Shown in pieces: positions 17,644 through 25,648 of a stretch of DNA of 64,000 nucleotides; position 1 is the first letter of the stretch; every line of letters starts with the position of its first letter. A program made the position numbers and the translations under genes. The stretch lies in assembly GCA_038325105.1 (NCBI GenBank), contig JBBQIR010000001.1, positions 12,907-76,906 of the forward strand, written 5' to 3'. The notes under the pieces were generated by a model. It made no database searches. It was not told where the DNA came from and worked only from the letters and a program-made list of their open reading frames with translations. This stretch comes from WSXY01 sp038325105 (GTDB taxonomy: Bacteria > Actinomycetota > Coriobacteriia > Anaerosomatales > Anaerosomataceae).

Positions 17644-17694
17644 GCCACCGTCTGCGCCGGGGATGCCAGGCGGCAAAGGGTTGCCGGGGGTGGC
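17644..17694 (+). other. Possible structured RNA in the hydA-rnfC gap
   Basis: The 120-base gap between hydA and rnfC can fold. GCCACC (17644-17649) pairs with GGTGGC (17689-17694), enclosing a hairpin CGGCAA/TTGCCG (17671-17676 with 17681-17686, loop AGGG). No known riboswitch consensus was recognised. It could be an attenuator, an RNA-processing site or a partial terminator that sets different levels for hyd and rnf. Confidence 0.35.
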
Positions 17695-17746
17695 GTCGAA
17701 TCCTGGTATCTCATACGCTGCGAGGAGTCAACGGAGGGGTGAGCGC

Positions 17747-19045
17747 TTGAGCAAGGCCGCCTTCAAGGGTGGTGTCCATCCACCCGAACGCAAGGAAGCG
17801 ACGTCGTCATCGGCGACGCAGTGGGCGCAGATTCCCGAGAGACTCGTTGTCCCAATGAGCCAGCATCTCGGGGCTCCGTGCCTGCCGGTTGTCGAGGTGG
17901 GCGATGAGGTGAAGCGGGGTCAGCTGATCGGGAACGTGGAAGCAATGGTCAGCGCGCCGGTTCACAGCCCTGTCGACGGCGAAGTCGCCGCGATCGGACC
18001 GTGGTTGACGGCAGGGGGCACGCGGGTCACGTGCGTGACAATCGCACCCGCAGCCGAGCAGGACCTCGACTCGTTCGTGCCGGTCGCGGGGGACGGCGTC
18101 CGGGCGCTCGTGCGTGCTGCCGGCATCGTCGGGATGGGCGGAGCGACGTTCCCGTCGGTCGTGAAGTTGACGCCTCCCAAAGACCTCGACGTCACCACCG
18201 TGATTCTCAACGGATGCGAGTGTGAGCCGTTCCTCACCTGTGACCACCGAATGATGCTTGAGGCGCCAGAGCGAATCGTGGCCGGTGCTCGCATCATCGC
18301 CGAGACCATCGGCGCCAAGCGCGTCGTCATCGGCATCGAAGCCAACAAGCCGGATGCCGTCGAGGCGATGCGTGCAGCCGCGGGCGACGGGATCGAGGTG
18401 CTCTCACTCGTTACCCGGTACCCGCAGGGTGCGGAGAAGCAACTCATTTGGGCGCTCCTGCGCAAAGAGGTTCCGCACGGCAAGTTGCCCGCGGCTGCCG
18501 GCGCGCTCGTTCACAACGTGGCGACGGCCGCAGCAATCGCGGATGCAGTCGAACTTCACAAACCACTTACGGAGCGGGTTGTCACCGTCACGGGCCACGT
18601 TGCCCGACCCGGCAACTACCGCGTACTGCTCGGCACCCTTGTGGGCGACCTGCTGGAGATGGCGGGTGGCATCGTCGGTGAGCCAGGCCGCGTCATTGCG
18701 GGCGGTCCGATGACCGGACCGGCCCTGTCCGATCTCAACGTGCCGATCACGAAGGGTACGTCCGGCATCGTTGTGCTGAGCGCCGAGGAGTCCGCGCCGC
18801 TCGTTGATGGCGATCAGGCATGTATCCGGTGCGGCCGGTGTTCGGAGGGCTGCCCGATGTTGCTGCAGCCGTTCCAGATTGCCACACAGGCGAATCGTCG
18901 CGACTGGACAGCAACCGAGCCGCTTCACCCGGCTGACTGTATCGAATGTGGCGTGTGTTCGTACGTATGTCCGACCAAGCGGCCGCTCCTCCAGTTGATT
19001 CGACTGGCGAAGGCCACCGTCATGGCGAAGGGGGCGAAGCTGTGA
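17747..19045 (+). CDS. rnfC: Rnf complex subunit RnfC (NADH-binding, iron-sulfur)
   Basis: Peripheral subunit of the ferredoxin:NAD+ oxidoreductase that couples electron flow to ion transport. It opens with the typical FKGGVHPPERK. A biotinyl-like loop region follows, then the NADH/flavin-binding GMGGATFPSVVKL, an SLBB domain, and two [4Fe-4S] motifs, CIRCGRCSEGCP (C359) and CIECGVCSYVCP (C398). The start is TTG 17747, with GGAGGGG 8 bases upstream; the open frame extends to 17642 but that part is non-coding in style. It is 432 aa and overlaps rnfD by 4 bases. It is the first gene of rnfCDGEAB, the same order as in clostridia and acetogens. Confidence 0.95.
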   Translation: MSKAAFKGGVHPPERKEATSSSATQWAQIPERLVVPMSQHLGAPCLPVVEVGDEVKRGQLIGNVEAMVSAPVHSPVDGEVAAIGPWLTAGGTRVTCVTIAPAAEQDLDSFVPVAGDGVRALVRAAGIVGMGGATFPSVVKLTPPKDLDVTTVILNGCECEPFLTCDHRMMLEAPERIVAGARIIAETIGAKRVVIGIEANKPDAVEAMRAAAGDGIEVLSLVTRYPQGAEKQLIWALLRKEVPHGKLPAAAGALVHNVATAAAIADAVELHKPLTERVVTVTGHVARPGNYRVLLGTLVGDLLEMAGGIVGEPGRVIAGGPMTGPALSDLNVPITKGTSGIVVLSAEESAPLVDGDQACIRCGRCSEGCPMLLQPFQIATQANRRDWTATEPLHPADCIECGVCSYVCPTKRPLLQLIRLAKATVMAKGAKL

Positions 19046-20052
19046 TCGAAGCGCGTTCGAAGAACGACTTGCTTATTGTCGCCTCGTCGCCCCATATCGC
19101 CAGTGCGGCGACGTGCTCGAGCATCATGCTGTGGGTAGTCGGCGCGCTCGCGCCGGCTGCGATATGGGCCATGATCAGTATGGGCTGGCCTGCAGTTCAG
19201 GTATTTGCTCTGTGCATAGGCTCCTCGTTGCTGACCGAGTTCGCATGGAATGCGCTTGCGAAAAAGCCTCAGACCTTGCTCGACGGAAGTGCGCTGGTCA
19301 CCGGCGTCCTTCTCGCGATGTGCATGCCGCCGATGCTTCCGTGGTGGATGGCGGTCTTCGCCGGCGTGATTGCGATCGCGCTCGGAAAGATGATTTTCGG
19401 TGGTCTCGGTTGGAACCTTTTCAACCCCGCGCTTGTCGGTCGTGCGTTCGTATTGATGTCCTGGGCAGGCGTGCTGTCCAAGCTGCCGAACAAGGGTTGG
19501 TTCGCGACTCTTGACCTGCCGGCGAAAGGCGGGCTTGACGCGATCAGCGGAGCGACGCGACTCGCCGTGGCAGCGGCCGACCGTGCCGCCAGTGGCGGCT
19601 ACGGGTTCAGTCTCGCCCAGCAGTATCAGCCGCTCCTCTGGCGCAACCTCGAGGGTTCGCTTGGAGAGGTTTCGGCCGCGCTTCTGATACTTGGCGGACT
19701 CGTGCTGCTGGCGAAGGGGATCATTGACTGGCGGATTCCTGTCGGCTACATCGGCACGGTCGCGGCGCTCTCCTGGGTGTTCGGGTCGGACCCGATCTTC
19801 AACGTACTCGCCGGTGGCGTGCTCCTTGGCGCGTTCTTCATGGCGACAGACTACGTTTCATCGCCGATGACCAAGAACGGCAAGCTCATCTTCGGCATCG
19901 GCTGCGGCGTGTTCAACGCGGTCGGGCGTTTCTTCGGCCCGTCTCCGGAGTCAACGACCTTCGCGATCCTCTTCATGAACGGTCTGGCGCCGCTCATCGA
20001 CAAGATGTTCACGCCTCGGACTTTCGGGTGGGTGAAGAACAATGAAGAGTAG
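19042..20052 (+). CDS. rnfD: Rnf complex membrane subunit RnfD (covalent FMN)
   Basis: Integral membrane subunit of 336 aa with about nine to ten hydrophobic helices. The motif SGAT has T172 as the expected site of phosphoester-linked FMN, added by an ApbE-type flavin transferase not found in this window. LLDGSALVTGVLLAMCMPP and FNPALVGRAF are family signatures. The start is GTG 19042, overlapping rnfC (GTGA). It overlaps rnfG by 11 bases, so translation is tightly coupled. Confidence 0.95.
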   Translation: MIEARSKNDLLIVASSPHIASAATCSSIMLWVVGALAPAAIWAMISMGWPAVQVFALCIGSSLLTEFAWNALAKKPQTLLDGSALVTGVLLAMCMPPMLPWWMAVFAGVIAIALGKMIFGGLGWNLFNPALVGRAFVLMSWAGVLSKLPNKGWFATLDLPAKGGLDAISGATRLAVAAADRAASGGYGFSLAQQYQPLLWRNLEGSLGEVSAALLILGGLVLLAKGIIDWRIPVGYIGTVAALSWVFGSDPIFNVLAGGVLLGAFFMATDYVSSPMTKNGKLIFGIGCGVFNAVGRFFGPSPESTTFAILFMNGLAPLIDKMFTPRTFGWVKNNEE

Positions 20053-20629
20053 CCCGCTCAGACTTATTCTCTCCGTCCTTGTGGTCTGCGTCGTTGCAGC
20101 CGCGGGACTTGCTGCGACCTACGCTGTCACCGCTCCGGAGATTGCCGCGCAGGAGAAGGCGGCAGAGGCGGATGCCCTGCGGGGCGTACTTCCGGATGCT
20201 GCGACGTTTGAGCCGGTAGACGATGCGGTGCTGATTGCGGCGCAGGAGCTCGCCGGTGACTCGAAGGTCGATGCGATCTTCAGGGCGCTCGATACCTCGG
20301 GCAAACAAATCGGATGGGGTGTCAAAGTCGGGTCGCGAGGCTATGGCGGTTACATCAACCTGGTTTTGGGATTGGACAGGGATGGGAAAGTCTCGGGCGC
20401 TACAATTCTCACGATGAACGAGACGCCCGGACTTGGGACGCGGATTCAGACTGAGCCGTCGTTCCTCGAGCAGTATCTCGGACTTCCGGCTGGCTTCACC
20501 GAGAAGGACGTCAAGGCGCTCGACATGATCTCAGGTGCGACGAAGTCCTCGCGCGGAGTGAGGAACAGTGTGGTCGTGACGTCAATCGTGTTCGACCAGG
20601 TCCTGAAGGACGCGGGGGAGGTGCGCTGA
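20042..20629 (+). CDS. rnfG: Rnf complex subunit RnfG (covalent FMN)
   Basis: 195-aa subunit with one N-terminal membrane anchor (about 7-29) and an extracytoplasmic FMN-binding domain. T167 in SGATKSS is the flavin attachment residue. GYGGYINLVLGLD and ETPGLGTRI are typical FMN_bind motifs. It passes electrons between RnfD and other subunits on the outer face. ATG 20042 lies inside the 3' end of rnfD; the stop overlaps the ATG of rnfE. Confidence 0.95.
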   Translation: MKSSPLRLILSVLVVCVVAAAGLAATYAVTAPEIAAQEKAAEADALRGVLPDAATFEPVDDAVLIAAQELAGDSKVDAIFRALDTSGKQIGWGVKVGSRGYGGYINLVLGLDRDGKVSGATILTMNETPGLGTRIQTEPSFLEQYLGLPAGFTEKDVKALDMISGATKSSRGVRNSVVVTSIVFDQVLKDAGEVR

Positions 20630-21252
20630 TGAGGGAGTGGATACGCGTGTTCAAAGCAGGGCTCTCGGTGGAGAACCCGCTCACTATTCTGATGATCGGT
20701 CTGTGCGCCACGCTTGCCGTGTCGACGCAGGTTCAGGGCGCTATGTTCATGGGCGTTGCGGTCATCTTCGTGCTTGTGATGAGCAACACGCTCATTTCTG
20801 CCTTCAGGAAGGTGATTCCCAGCGAGGTGCGGATTCCGGTCTTCATCGTCATAATCGCGTCATTCGTTACGATTGTCGATCTCTTCATGAAGGCGTTCTT
20901 CCCGCCAATCTATGCGGTTCTCGGCATTTGGATACCGCTCATCGTGGTTAACTGCATCATTCTCGGTCGTGCGGAAGCGTTCGCATACCACAACTCGGTA
21001 TGGCTCTCCACGGCAGACGGGCTGGGCATGGGAGTCGGATACTCGATCGTGCTCGTAGTCCTCGCGTTTCTCAGGGAGTTCTTTGGCTCAGGAAGAATCG
21101 AGTTCTTTGGACAGGCCATTCTAAAGATGCCGGCGGGCTATGCCGGGCCGACAATCCTGATGATGTTCCCGGGTGCGTTCATTCTCTTCGGTCTTATCAT
21201 CGCCTTGATGCGGTGGCTGAACGAGCGGTCGTCGACTCGAAAGGCGGCCTGA
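20629..21252 (+). CDS. rnfE: Rnf complex membrane subunit RnfE
   Basis: 207-aa integral membrane protein, six predicted helices, homologous to RnfA and NqrD. Family marks are NPLTILMIGLCATLAVS, IWIPLIVVNCIILGRAEAFA and the glycine-rich DGLGMGVGYS. The Cys in VNCII and the Cys in GLCAT match the residues that in RnfA/RnfE hold an intramembrane iron-sulfur cluster. The ATG overlaps the rnfG stop; rnfA starts 1 base after the stop. Confidence 0.94.
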   Translation: MREWIRVFKAGLSVENPLTILMIGLCATLAVSTQVQGAMFMGVAVIFVLVMSNTLISAFRKVIPSEVRIPVFIVIIASFVTIVDLFMKAFFPPIYAVLGIWIPLIVVNCIILGRAEAFAYHNSVWLSTADGLGMGVGYSIVLVVLAFLREFFGSGRIEFFGQAILKMPAGYAGPTILMMFPGAFILFGLIIALMRWLNERSSTRKAA

Positions 21253-21253
21253 C

Positions 21254-21874
21254 ATGTCAGCAATCAGTCACTATATGCTGCTCTTCGTCGGCGCGGCTCT
21301 GATCAACAACATACTGCTCACGCGGTTCATCGGACTCTGTTCGTTCTTCGGGATATCGAACAGCATGCATACGGCATTCGGCATGAGTGCTGCCGTGATC
21401 TTTGTCATGATGATGGCGAGCACAACGACGTGGATCGTTTGGGTATTCCTGCTCGCTCCCCTGGGGGTGGGGGAATTCCTCTACATCCCGGCCTTCATTC
21501 TCATCATTGCGGCGCTCGTGCAGTTTGTTGAGCTGTACCTTCGCAAGTACAGCCCGGTTCTGTATCGCGCGATGGGAATCTACCTGCCGCTCATCACGAC
21601 CAACTGCGCTGTTCTTGCTGCAGCGACCGAGGTTGCGAAGCCGGGGTTCTTCAAGATGGCGATGACCTACAACTACACGATTGGCGAGGCGCTCGTCTAC
21701 ACACTCGGCATCTCATTCGGTTTCGGTTTCGCCCTGATAACGTTCACCGCACTTCGGGAGCGTCTCGACATCGCGCCCGTGCCCCGCGTGCTCAAGGGCA
21801 ACCCCATGTCGTTCATCACGGCAGGGCTCTTGTCGCTTGCGTACGTCGGGTTCGCCGGCTGGTTCGGGCTGTAG
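21254..21874 (+). CDS. rnfA: Rnf complex membrane subunit RnfA
   Basis: 206-aa integral membrane subunit with six helices, inverted-topology relative of RnfE. NNILLTRFIGLCSFFG and YLPLITTNCAVLAAA carry the two conserved cysteines that with those of RnfE bind an iron-sulfur cluster inside the membrane. The AAGGCGG ribosome site lies at the end of rnfE. RnfB follows after about 10 bases. Confidence 0.94.
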   Translation: MSAISHYMLLFVGAALINNILLTRFIGLCSFFGISNSMHTAFGMSAAVIFVMMMASTTTWIVWVFLLAPLGVGEFLYIPAFILIIAALVQFVELYLRKYSPVLYRAMGIYLPLITTNCAVLAAATEVAKPGFFKMAMTYNYTIGEALVYTLGISFGFGFALITFTALRERLDIAPVPRVLKGNPMSFITAGLLSLAYVGFAGWFGL

Positions 21875-21884
21875 GGGGATGTCG

Positions 21885-22781
21885 ATGCTAGCTTCAATTC
21901 TCAAAGCAGTAGGCGCTCTGGCGTCGCTTGGAGTCGTCGCAGCCGCGATGCTCGCAATCGCGGCCCGAAAGTTCCATGTCGAAGTCGATCCTCTCGTTGA
22001 ATCCGTTGCGTCGGCGTTGCCGGGTGCGAACTGCGGCGCGTGCGGGAACCCGTCGTGTTTTGCGGTGGCGGAGGCGATCGTCGCGGGAACGCTCCCAGCG
22101 AACGCATGTATTGCCGGGGGGCAAACTGTCGCGGATGCGGTGGGCCAGCTCGTTGGCGCGGATGCGTGCGATGTCGTCGCGGTCGTTTCAGCCCGTCACT
22201 GTGGCGGCGGAACGAACGCTGCCCGGTCCTACGAATACGGCGGCGTCAAGTCGTGCAATGGCGTCGCGCGCATGGCGGGCGGGCCGCTGGTCTGTACCGC
22301 AGGGTGCATCGGATTCGGCGACTGCTTGCGCGCGTGTCCATTCGACGCTATTGCGATGGACGATCGTGGACTGCCGGTCATCGATGTTGCCAAGTGCACC
22401 GGCTGCGGCATCTGCGTCAAGGAATGTCCGAGGGGACAGATCGCCTTGCTGGAGCTCGTGCCGGATTCGGCGCCCGTGGTCGTTCGCTGCAACGCGCATG
22501 ACAAGCCGAAGGACCGTAAGTCGGGCTGTTCGATGTGCTGTATCGCATGCAAGAAGTGCGAGAAGGAGTGCCCGTCCGACGCGATTCACGTGGTCGATCT
22601 GCTCGCGGTCGTGGACTATGAGAAGTGCACGGGGTGTGGAACGTGCGTCTCCGTGTGCCCGCAGAACTGCATCGACCTCTACGCGTCACCCGTTGTATCT
22701 TCGCCCGCGGCCGATGGGCGCGGGAAGCGCGCGGAGGGATTCGCGGCAGAGGTCGCAGTGGCTGCGAGTGAAGGCGAGTAA
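21885..22781 (+). CDS. rnfB: Rnf complex subunit RnfB (ferredoxin-accepting)
   Basis: 298-aa multi-cluster subunit that takes electrons from reduced ferredoxin. There is a membrane anchor at about 3-27, then a four-Cys site C50, C53, C58, C75 (CGACGNPSCF). Then come the ferredoxin-type motifs CTAGCIGFGDCLRACP, CTGCGICVKECP, CSMCCIACKKCEKECP and CTGCGTCVSVCP, giving many [4Fe-4S] clusters as in acetogen RnfB. ATG 21885 suits the GGGGG ribosome site (spacing about 6); ATG 21879 is an alternative. It is the last of the six rnf genes; the NusG-II gene starts 4 bases later. Confidence 0.94.
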   Translation: MLASILKAVGALASLGVVAAAMLAIAARKFHVEVDPLVESVASALPGANCGACGNPSCFAVAEAIVAGTLPANACIAGGQTVADAVGQLVGADACDVVAVVSARHCGGGTNAARSYEYGGVKSCNGVARMAGGPLVCTAGCIGFGDCLRACPFDAIAMDDRGLPVIDVAKCTGCGICVKECPRGQIALLELVPDSAPVVVRCNAHDKPKDRKSGCSMCCIACKKCEKECPSDAIHVVDLLAVVDYEKCTGCGTCVSVCPQNCIDLYASPVVSSPAADGRGKRAEGFAAEVAVAASEGE

Positions 22782-22785
22782 GCAC

Positions 22786-23151
22786 GTGACACAGGCTGAC
22801 CGGGCTCTCATCATCGTGATTGCCGTCCTCGCGCTGCTGAGCGGCCCTGTGGCGGTTGTCGCATCAGGTCAAGCCAGTGCGGCGACGTTGATTATCGAGG
22901 GCCCGACCGGTCGTACCGAGGTTTCGCTCGGTGTCGACCGTACGCTCGTTGTCGCCGGTCTCCGCGGTCGTGTTGTCGTTGAGGTTGTCGACGGTTCCGT
23001 ACTTGTGACGTCAGCTGATTGTCCGGACCACGTCTGCGTTCACACGGGTGCGATATCACGCCCCGGTTCGGCGATCGTGTGCGTTCCTAATGCCGTGACG
23101 GTTCGGGTTGGGGGTGCGCGAGATGACGGGCTCGATGCTGTCGTCCGCTAG
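22786..23151 (+). CDS. NusG domain II-containing exported/anchored protein
   Basis: 121-aa protein with an N-terminal hydrophobic helix (about 6-28) and a NusG-II-type beta domain. The conserved CPDHVCVHTG ... VCVPN cysteine pattern is visible. Despite the name it lacks a transcription-factor NGN domain. In many anaerobes this family is found beside a Gx-type membrane protein and near Rnf or flavin-protein genes, as here. Function is unknown; an extracytoplasmic redox role linked to Rnf is a reasonable guess. GTG 22786 has AAGGCGAG upstream. Confidence 0.8.
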   Translation: MTQADRALIIVIAVLALLSGPVAVVASGQASAATLIIEGPTGRTEVSLGVDRTLVVAGLRGRVVVEVVDGSVLVTSADCPDHVCVHTGAISRPGSAIVCVPNAVTVRVGGARDDGLDAVVR

Positions 23152-23185
23152 CGTATCTACGCCGGTGACCATGGGTGAGGTACGC

Positions 23186-23695
23186 ATGGGTCGCGCTTCG
23201 CGGGTGGTAACGGCAGGGCTCCTGCTATCGCTCGCGTGCGTTCTCGGTCTCGTAGAAGCGTCATTCGCCGCGCCCTTCGCCGGAGCGAGGCTTGGCCTGG
23301 CGAACATAGCGATCGTCGTGGCTCTGGGCGTTTTGGGTGAGGCTCCTGCGTTGGCCATCGGCATCTTGCGGGTAGTCATCGTCGGACTTGCGACCGGTTC
23401 GATCTTTGGACCCACGTCGGCGCTGGCGATTGCGGGCGCTCTCGCAGCCTGGTTTGCGATGACTGTTGCGCTGCGGAGTCCGTTCAGATTCTCGTACATC
23501 GGCATCTCGGTCTGCGGAGCGGTTGCGCACGTTCTCGCACAATATGTGGTCGCATCTGTTTTGACCGGAGTCACTGGCGTTCTCTTCCTCGCGCCGATCG
23601 CAGTCGCCATGAGTCTTCTCTTTGGCATTGTGACCGGGTATCTCGCCCGGTACATCATCTCCCGAGTCGAGGTGTCACACCTGTCCGGTAGATGA
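23186..23695 (+). CDS. Gx transporter family / heptaprenyl diphosphate synthase component I-like membrane protein
   Basis: 169-aa membrane protein with about five to six helices. ARLGLANIAIVVALG and the small-residue-rich RVVIVGLATGSIFGP segment match the Gx/Hpre_diP_synt_I family, whose fold resembles S-components of ECF transporters. The substrate is unknown. ATG 23186 has GGTGAGG five bases upstream; starts at 23171, 23123 or TTG 23108 are possible and would overlap the NusG-II gene. Pairing with the NusG-II gene is a conserved arrangement in anaerobes. Confidence 0.75.
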   Translation: MGRASRVVTAGLLLSLACVLGLVEASFAAPFAGARLGLANIAIVVALGVLGEAPALAIGILRVVIVGLATGSIFGPTSALAIAGALAAWFAMTVALRSPFRFSYIGISVCGAVAHVLAQYVVASVLTGVTGVLFLAPIAVAMSLLFGIVTGYLARYIISRVEVSHLSGR

Positions 23696-23716
23696 TGATG
23701 AAGGGGGGTGGCGCAT

Positions 23717-24379
23717 ATGGCGCCACGCCTGGTCGGCGGAGCAGTCGCTGCCCGCGACCTCGTACTCGACGGCCGCTCTGAGGCCGTCTCAGATGAAGCG
23801 CTCGTCGGTCTTGTCCTGCACGACGGAGGCGATCAGCTTGGTCGCCTCGTTCTGCGCGAACACCCGATGCCCGAGGGGCTGTGGCGGGTGCGTGCGGAGG
23901 ATTTGTGTGTCCACGAGGGCATAGGTCCTGCGCGAGCGGCGTCACTGCTGGCGTGCCTGGAGCTGTCGCGCCGCGCCGCCACGAGTACCGCGAGCAGTCG
24001 ACCGGTCGTCTCGACGCCGGAAGACGTGGCAAGACTGTGCGGACCGCAACTCCGTGGCTCGGACAGGGAACATTTCTGGGCGCTGGCGCTCAACACCAAG
24101 AACCAGTTGCTCAAGATCATCGAAGTCTCGATCGGAAGCCTCAACGCCTCCATCGTGCACCCCCGGGAGTTGTTCAAGGAAGCAGTCAGAGTCTCTGCGG
24201 CGTCGGTCGTGGTCGTTCATAACCACCCAAGTGGAGATCCGACGCCCTCGGGAGCCGATATCCAGCTCACCCGGCGCCTCGTGAAGGCGGGCGACGTCCT
24301 TGGTATCGAGGTGCTCGACCACGTGGTCATAGGTGACGGCGTGACTCACGCAAGTCTCCGCGAGCTCGGCCTCATGTAG
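23717..24379 (+). CDS. radC: RadC family JAB/MPN domain protein
   Basis: 220-aa UPF0758/RadC protein. N-terminal helix-hairpin-helix (IGPARAASLLACLEL), then a JAB1/MPN metalloprotease-like domain with the zinc motif HNHPSGDPTPSGAD from H168. The upstream Glu may be in EVSIGSLN or REHF; both are conserved in the family. The old DNA-repair link is doubtful, and the true substrate is not known. ATG 23717 has an A-rich GGGGGG tract about 9 bases upstream; GTG 23708 is too close. The gene lies between the rnf block and mreB, as radC often lies next to mreB. Confidence 0.92.
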   Translation: MAPRLVGGAVAARDLVLDGRSEAVSDEALVGLVLHDGGDQLGRLVLREHPMPEGLWRVRAEDLCVHEGIGPARAASLLACLELSRRAATSTASSRPVVSTPEDVARLCGPQLRGSDREHFWALALNTKNQLLKIIEVSIGSLNASIVHPRELFKEAVRVSAASVVVVHNHPSGDPTPSGADIQLTRRLVKAGDVLGIEVLDHVVIGDGVTHASLRELGLM

Positions 24380-24422
24380 GGTGGCCGCTGGCGGCGGTCA
24401 CACCCGCATCGACCTGCGGTGT

Positions 24423-24476
24423 TGCTATAATGGCAACCGGAAACGGCGGCGTTTACGGCGCCTATTGTGCTACACT
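24423..24476 (+). promoter_or_regulatory. Two extended -10 promoters upstream of mreB
   Basis: TGC-TATAAT (TATAAT 24426-24431) is a perfect consensus extended -10. TGC-TACACT (24468-24476) is a second. Neither has a clear -35, which fits extended -10 promoters. The 216-base gap between radC and mreB holds no gene that I can support. Confidence 0.6.
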
Positions 24477-24595
24477 CACCAGCAATGTGCGTCCGTGCGC
24501 GTGGCATCGCGTGCCGCGCGCTTTGCGTGCGCTCGCAACATGCATGGTTGCGATGACCGCGGCGCGCGCGGACGTTGCTGCGAAAGGAGAGCGCT

Positions 24596-25636
24596 TTGTC
24601 GCTTATAGATATGTTCTTCGGTTCGTGGGCCAGCGACATGGCCGTCGACCTTGGCACTGCCAACACACTCGTCTCGGTGCGCGGACGCGGAATCGTCCTC
24701 ATCGAGCCTTCCGTCGTAGCAATCGAACGCGACACGAAGCGCGTCCTCGCGGTCGGCATCGAAGCGAAGCGCATGCTTGGGCGTACGCCGGGGAGCATCG
24801 TCGCTATCCGGCCGCTCAAAGACGGCGTCATCGCCGACTTCGAGGTTACCGAAGCGATGCTGCGCTATTTCATCAACAAGACGCGCGTGAAGCGCTTTCC
24901 GTGGCAGCCGAAGCCACGCGTGGTCGTCTGTGTGCCGTCCGGTGTCACCGAAGTCGAGAAGCGTGCTGTCTTTGAGGCGACGATGCAGGCCGGCGCCCGT
25001 CAGGCGTATCTCATCGAGGAGCCGATGGCTGCCGCTATCGGCGCCGAACTGCCGATCCAGGAGCCGACAGGCAACATGGTTGTCGATATCGGCGGCGGTA
25101 CCACGGAGGTCGCGATCATCTCGCTCGGCGGTATCGTTGTTTCGCAGTCGATCCGCATTGGCGGCGACGAGTTCGACGAAGCGATCATCGCGCACATCAA
25201 GAAGGAATATAACGTTCTCATCGGCGAGCGTACGTCAGAGGAAATCAAGTTCGAGATCGGGTCGGCGTATCCGCTGGCCGAGGAACTCGATGTTGAGGTG
25301 CGTGGTCGAGACCTGCTTACGGGTCTTCCCCGTACGATCCAGCTCTCTTCGGAAGAGATCCGGGTCGCTGTGGAAGAGCCGACAGCCGCAATCATCTCCG
25401 CCATTAAGGGCACGCTCGAGAAGACGCCCCCTGAGTTGGCGAGCGACATCATGGAGTACGGCATCGTCCTCACCGGTGGCGGGGCGCTCTTGAAGGCGCT
25501 CGACGACCGCATACGTGCGGAGACCGGCATGCCGGTCCATGTTTCGGAGAATGCTCTCATCAACGTCGTCCTCGGATCGGCGATGGCTCTTGAGGAGATC
25601 GACGTGCTCAAGAAGGTCCTCACCGTTACCCGGTAG
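24596..25636 (+). CDS. mreB: Rod shape-determining protein MreB
   Basis: Actin-like filament protein, 346 aa, that organises cell-wall synthesis along the rod. ATP-site motifs are AVDLGTANTLV (phosphate 1), VVDIGGGTTEVAI (phosphate 2) and GIVLTGGGALLKALD (adenosine). TTG 24596 is chosen because AAAGGAGA ends 5 bases before it; the next ATG (24611) is too far from that site. An amphipathic N-terminus (LSLIDMFFGSW) could bind the membrane. First of the mreBCD-mrdA-rodA cluster, transcribed from the promoters just upstream. Confidence 0.97.
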   Translation: MSLIDMFFGSWASDMAVDLGTANTLVSVRGRGIVLIEPSVVAIERDTKRVLAVGIEAKRMLGRTPGSIVAIRPLKDGVIADFEVTEAMLRYFINKTRVKRFPWQPKPRVVVCVPSGVTEVEKRAVFEATMQAGARQAYLIEEPMAAAIGAELPIQEPTGNMVVDIGGGTTEVAIISLGGIVVSQSIRIGGDEFDEAIIAHIKKEYNVLIGERTSEEIKFEIGSAYPLAEELDVEVRGRDLLTGLPRTIQLSSEEIRVAVEEPTAAIISAIKGTLEKTPPELASDIMEYGIVLTGGGALLKALDDRIRAETGMPVHVSENALINVVLGSAMALEEIDVLKKVLTVTR

Positions 25637-25648
25637 GCCGGGCCGCCC

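Noticed and set aside
17627..17746. Known riboswitch (cobalamin, FMN, molybdenum cofactor, ZTP, c-di-GMP) before rnfC
   Set aside because: None of the conserved boxes of these classes could be found; only generic stems are present.
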